64,000 nt of DNA from Lycium barbarum (taxonomy: Eukaryota > Streptophyta > Magnoliopsida > Solanales > Solanaceae): the NCBI RefSeq assembly GCF_019175385.1, contig NC_083337.1, forward strand, positions 20,445,885 to 20,509,884. The letters run 5' to 3'. The notes beneath the pieces were generated by a model that saw only the letters and a program-made list of their open reading frames with translations, was not told where the DNA came from and did not search any database. Positions within the stretch are counted from its first letter, which is position 1. Every line of letters starts with the position of its first letter. A program made the translations under genes and the position numbers. Positions 61,193-64,000 of this stretch are shown in pieces.

Positions 61193-61920
61193 GTAAGATT
61201 TTTACCTTGAAATGGTCGTCCTTATAATGAAAAAGTTGCGTTTATGTTGTTATTGCTGGACCAAACAGTTAATAAGTTTGAATAAGAAGCATCAACAAAT
61301 CTGGAAAGCTGTGGTAGAATCTCTCTTTTAACGGGAGCTGAGCTACTTATATCCTGTATTTTAGTGGAAGTAGCGTCACATAATATCTCCTTGTCGGTGA
61401 GACGTTAGCAGTTAGCACTAGAATTCTGTAAGACTGAGCATTTGTAACCCACCCACCCACACACACAAAAAACCCAAAATAAAAATAAAAATAAATAAAT
61501 AAATAAATAAACCCACCCAAGGTAGCTTTCTTTTCAGTCTGTTGTTTTGGTGAAGGGGGCTGGCAGTGGTACGAGAGGTTCTATATGCCTTGAACAAGAA
61601 CAAAGAACTTCACAGCTTTCAATTACTACCAGAAATGCTCACTGGAGTTGGGAATAAATTGGCAGCCCGATTTTTTTTTTAAGAAAAAAAATGCTTTCTT
61701 GGGAAGTGGGCCATGACTCCAAACTCTCTACCTCTCACTTTGCTGCGGTGAGCTTCTTTTCTGATGATTTCTTTATATCAGTTTAGTTATGGTAGAAATG
61801 ATCTTCTTTATTTCTGGTGATAAGTCCTTGGAGGTAATTTATTTTAGCGATAACTACGATAGGAGAAAATCATCTTTATTTCTGGTGATAAGTCCTTCAA
61901 GGATAATTTGTTTCTGCTGA

Positions 61921-62010
61921 TAGGCTGTGTACAATAGACCCTTGTGGTCCGGCCCTTCCCCGAACACCGTTTATAGCGGGAGCTTAGTGCCCCGGGCTGC
62001 CCTTTTTTTA
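61921..62010 (+). mobile_element. SINE fragment (Au-like 3' half) in GET3 intron 4
   Basis: 'ggctgtgtacaatagaccct', 'tgtggtccggcccttcccc' and 'agcgggagcttagtg' then 'ccgggctgcccttttttt' match in wording the 3' half of Au-like Solanaceae SINEs. The tRNA-like A and B box half is missing. Confidence 0.55.
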
Positions 62011-62104
62011 TAAATATATAATTAAAATAGATGAAGCAAACTTGCATTGGGTTTGTGAAGCTATCAAGCAAGCTTCGCTGTGGGACTGGGGATCATTTTA
62101 GGAG

Positions 62105-62545
62105 ATGGGGAAGGAAAATTCAAGTATATATACAGAGTTTCCAGAATTCAACAACTTCTGTCGTTATGTGAGAACTGGATCTTGGTTGGGAGATAGGAAA
62201 TATGCAATTATTATTCCCGAGAATGATTACAACAGGGAACGGGGAGACATAGTCAATAAAATCATTTGCTTCTTGGGTAAACTCCTAATCATAGATACAC
62301 TCTCTCCAACATCGGGACAAAGTCATATGCTGATGTGACAAGAATCCATCAATGGCCAGACAGGTCAACACATGCAGCGAAAGAGTTTTTAACAGAATAC
62401 TGATCACCCCTGAGGCAGAAAATGATAGTTCTGACTTCCTTTCAAAGTGCCTGATAGGTTGCTTCAATGATTCTTTCAACACCAGCCCTAATCCGGAGAT
62501 GATTCAGAAAAGTGAATGGGAAGTCAATTCTTTTTACTTCAAGTG
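62105..62545 (+). pseudogene. Retroelement ORF1-like fragment in GET3 intron 4, frameshifted
   Basis: The frame MGKENSSIYTEFPEFNNFC, then GSWLGDRKYAIIIPENDYN and IVNKIICFLG, shifts by one base near 62330 (to YADVTRIHQWPDRS). It shifts again near 62395 (to ITPEAENDSSDFLSKCLIG, then CFNDSFNTSPNPEM). The blocks recall a Solanaceae repeat protein that I believe is a LINE-type ORF1/DUF4283-like protein, but I cannot confirm the family. It is not a GET3 exon: nothing in it resembles GET3 and it carries frameshifts. Confidence 0.45.
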
Positions 62546-62606
62546 AGTTGGCAGAAATATTATATTGCAGCATTGGTTCTTCATGTCTCTCTTCTCTATC
62601 CCTAGA

Positions 62607-64000
62607 GTTGCGACCAAAAATCCCCAAATAAAGCTAAGTCGCGAAACATAAATAAATTGCGGAATTAAGTAAAGGAAATCATAATAAGTCTAATAGAAAT
62701 AAGGCCATAAGCAGTCTAAGTCAATACACCTCCCCAAAACCTGGAAGCCACAGTACATGAACAACTAAATTCAAATACAGTCTGGAAATACTACATAAAC
62801 TGTCTAAAGTGAAAAAAGACTGAAAATAAAAAAAATAGGAGTGAAGTCCGGTGTTGTGGGACCCTCATCAGCATACCTTGAACTCCAAGAAAGCGCTCCA
62901 ACAGTCACTGAACCAAGATGCTCAATTCGTACCCGGATCTGTACCTGCACACAAAAGGCGCAGCAAGTGTAGAGTGAGCACGGGAAGCACGCGTACCCAG
63001 CAACATCATTGACTTACCCTAAACTATAGCGATGGCGAGGGTTGGTACTTCAGATACTTCTCTTCTTGTTTAGTTAGTTAAATAAAACAGGTTATAAGAG
63101 ATTCAACCACTTAAGTACCACAAAACCTAAACTACCACAAAACCAAGTCATAAAGTTCATTACTTTCCAAGAATCATCGTAAAGTTCCTAACTATACCTC
63201 AATTAGAACTAGTATAGTCATAAGTTTCAACCTTTACCCCAAGTCCGGCATCTAAACCAACAAAGTTTCCATCTTACCATCAAATTAAGCCAGTTACTTA
63301 CAAAGATCCAACCTTTACACTATTTAAGCCTTAAAGACCTCATCCTTATATCATCCAAAGCACATATGGCAAGAAAACATATCAATAAGTATATATGATA
63401 TGCAATGCAAATGAAATGTATGCTATGCAATGGCCATATGCAACCGGTATACACACGCTCCTGCAGTAGGTTTCACGACCATGGGGACTCATGAGGTCCA
63501 TACCCGGAATCATTTCCCATCAAGTCCCAGCTCTTGGCTGTAATATCATCATCATCACTCTTTCCATGTACCATATCCAGTATCCAGCCCTTAAGGCCCC
63601 TTTCCTATTTCTCATCAAACCAATGCCAATATAATCATGAATGTATGAAATGGATATGCGTACACCATGCAAATGCATCATAACAAGTCAATATCGATCA
63701 TGCATGTCTTTTTCATAGTTTCAAGACCAGGTGTAGAGTGATGAATGAAATGTTCACAAGTACTCAATCAATCATGGCTATCATAGCCCAAATAAACAAC
63801 AATCATACTAACCTAAATGGATTTATCCACCATTCCTCGTGGCGTGAAGGCTAAATACATAATCTCCATCACAATTCATAATTAGTTCACGTTTTAGTTA
63901 CCCATATAGATACACCGGTACCCGCACAAGTGCCAGTTACCTCGCAAGTACGGGACCCCCAATTCCCTATTACGCCCCTTAATTAGATTAACCAATACAT
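62607..64000 (-). repeat. Minus-strand gypsy-type LTR, right end outside window
   Basis: It begins near ttgcgaccaaaaatccccaa, the reverse of the usual '..ttggtcgcgaca' LTR end. It shares 'gcgcagcaagtgtagagtga' and 'gtacccagcaacatc' with the LTR at 42899-45571. It probably explains why intron 4 of GET3 is long. Confidence 0.6.

Noticed and set aside
62105..62545. Possible fifth exon of GET3
   Set aside because: The peptide does not resemble the expected GET3 continuation and is frameshifted; it matches a repeat protein pattern instead.
1..64000. Transfer RNA, ribosomal RNA or organelle-derived DNA
   Set aside because: No cloverleaf with A/B boxes, no rRNA core sequence and no plastid or mitochondrial genes were recognised by eye.

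Overview
The window is nuclear DNA of a flowering plant, most likely a nightshade (Solanaceae). It is AT-rich with spliced genes, TS-type and Au-like SINE pieces, long minus-strand LTRs of the kind common in Solanum, Capsicum and Nicotiana, and several plant-only transposon protein families (plant mobile domain, DUF1985, the 'putative plant transposon' domain). I cannot settle the genus. Only one gene looks like a working host gene: a GET3/ASNA1 (ArsA-type) ATPase on the plus strand. Its first four coding exons (55604-61192) are present, and the rest lies beyond the right edge. Almost everything else is transposable elements nested in one another.

Layout. 1-4450: LTR-type repeat, probably Tat/Ogre-like. 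5356-21599: one hAT insertion with an exact 8-bp target duplication. It contains a broken Mutator-like (MULE) transposase, a 1.3-kb foldback repeat, a GRF zinc-finger gene remnant, a complete but non-autonomous LTR retrotransposon (11845-17861) and a DUF1985 gene remnant. 21736-37885: an element with a plant mobile domain (PMD) gene. A solo LTR (22847-25329) sits in its left tandem repeats, and an 8.7-kb non-autonomous LTR retrotransposon (26771-35459) sits inside a PMD exon. 38174-38790: repeat with an array of palindromes. 39635-42915: a second PMD element, cut off on the right by a minus-strand LTR (42899-45571). 45572-49001: mostly unassigned.

49011-61192: a MITE, then a broken duplicate of the GET3 5' end, then the good GET3 gene. 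The duplicate is split just after its start codon by a 5.3-kb long-TIR MULE with a 10-bp target duplication. That MULE carries a 2.3-kb CACTA element (3-bp target duplication) inside its left terminal repeat. The GET3 introns contain a MITE, a LINE reverse-transcriptase fragment, a long inverted repeat, a SINE fragment and an ORF1-like fragment. The window ends in another LTR.

The genes do not form a pathway. GET3 is a cytosolic ATPase that delivers tail-anchored membrane proteins to the ER; the other coding sequences are element proteins, nearly all with stops or frameshifts. The most useful new signals are the precise nested-insertion history, the PMD-element ends (serial palindromes whose position is kept while their sequence has changed), a 193-bp module shared by unrelated-looking loci, and two LTR elements with no polymerase that carry odd proteins.
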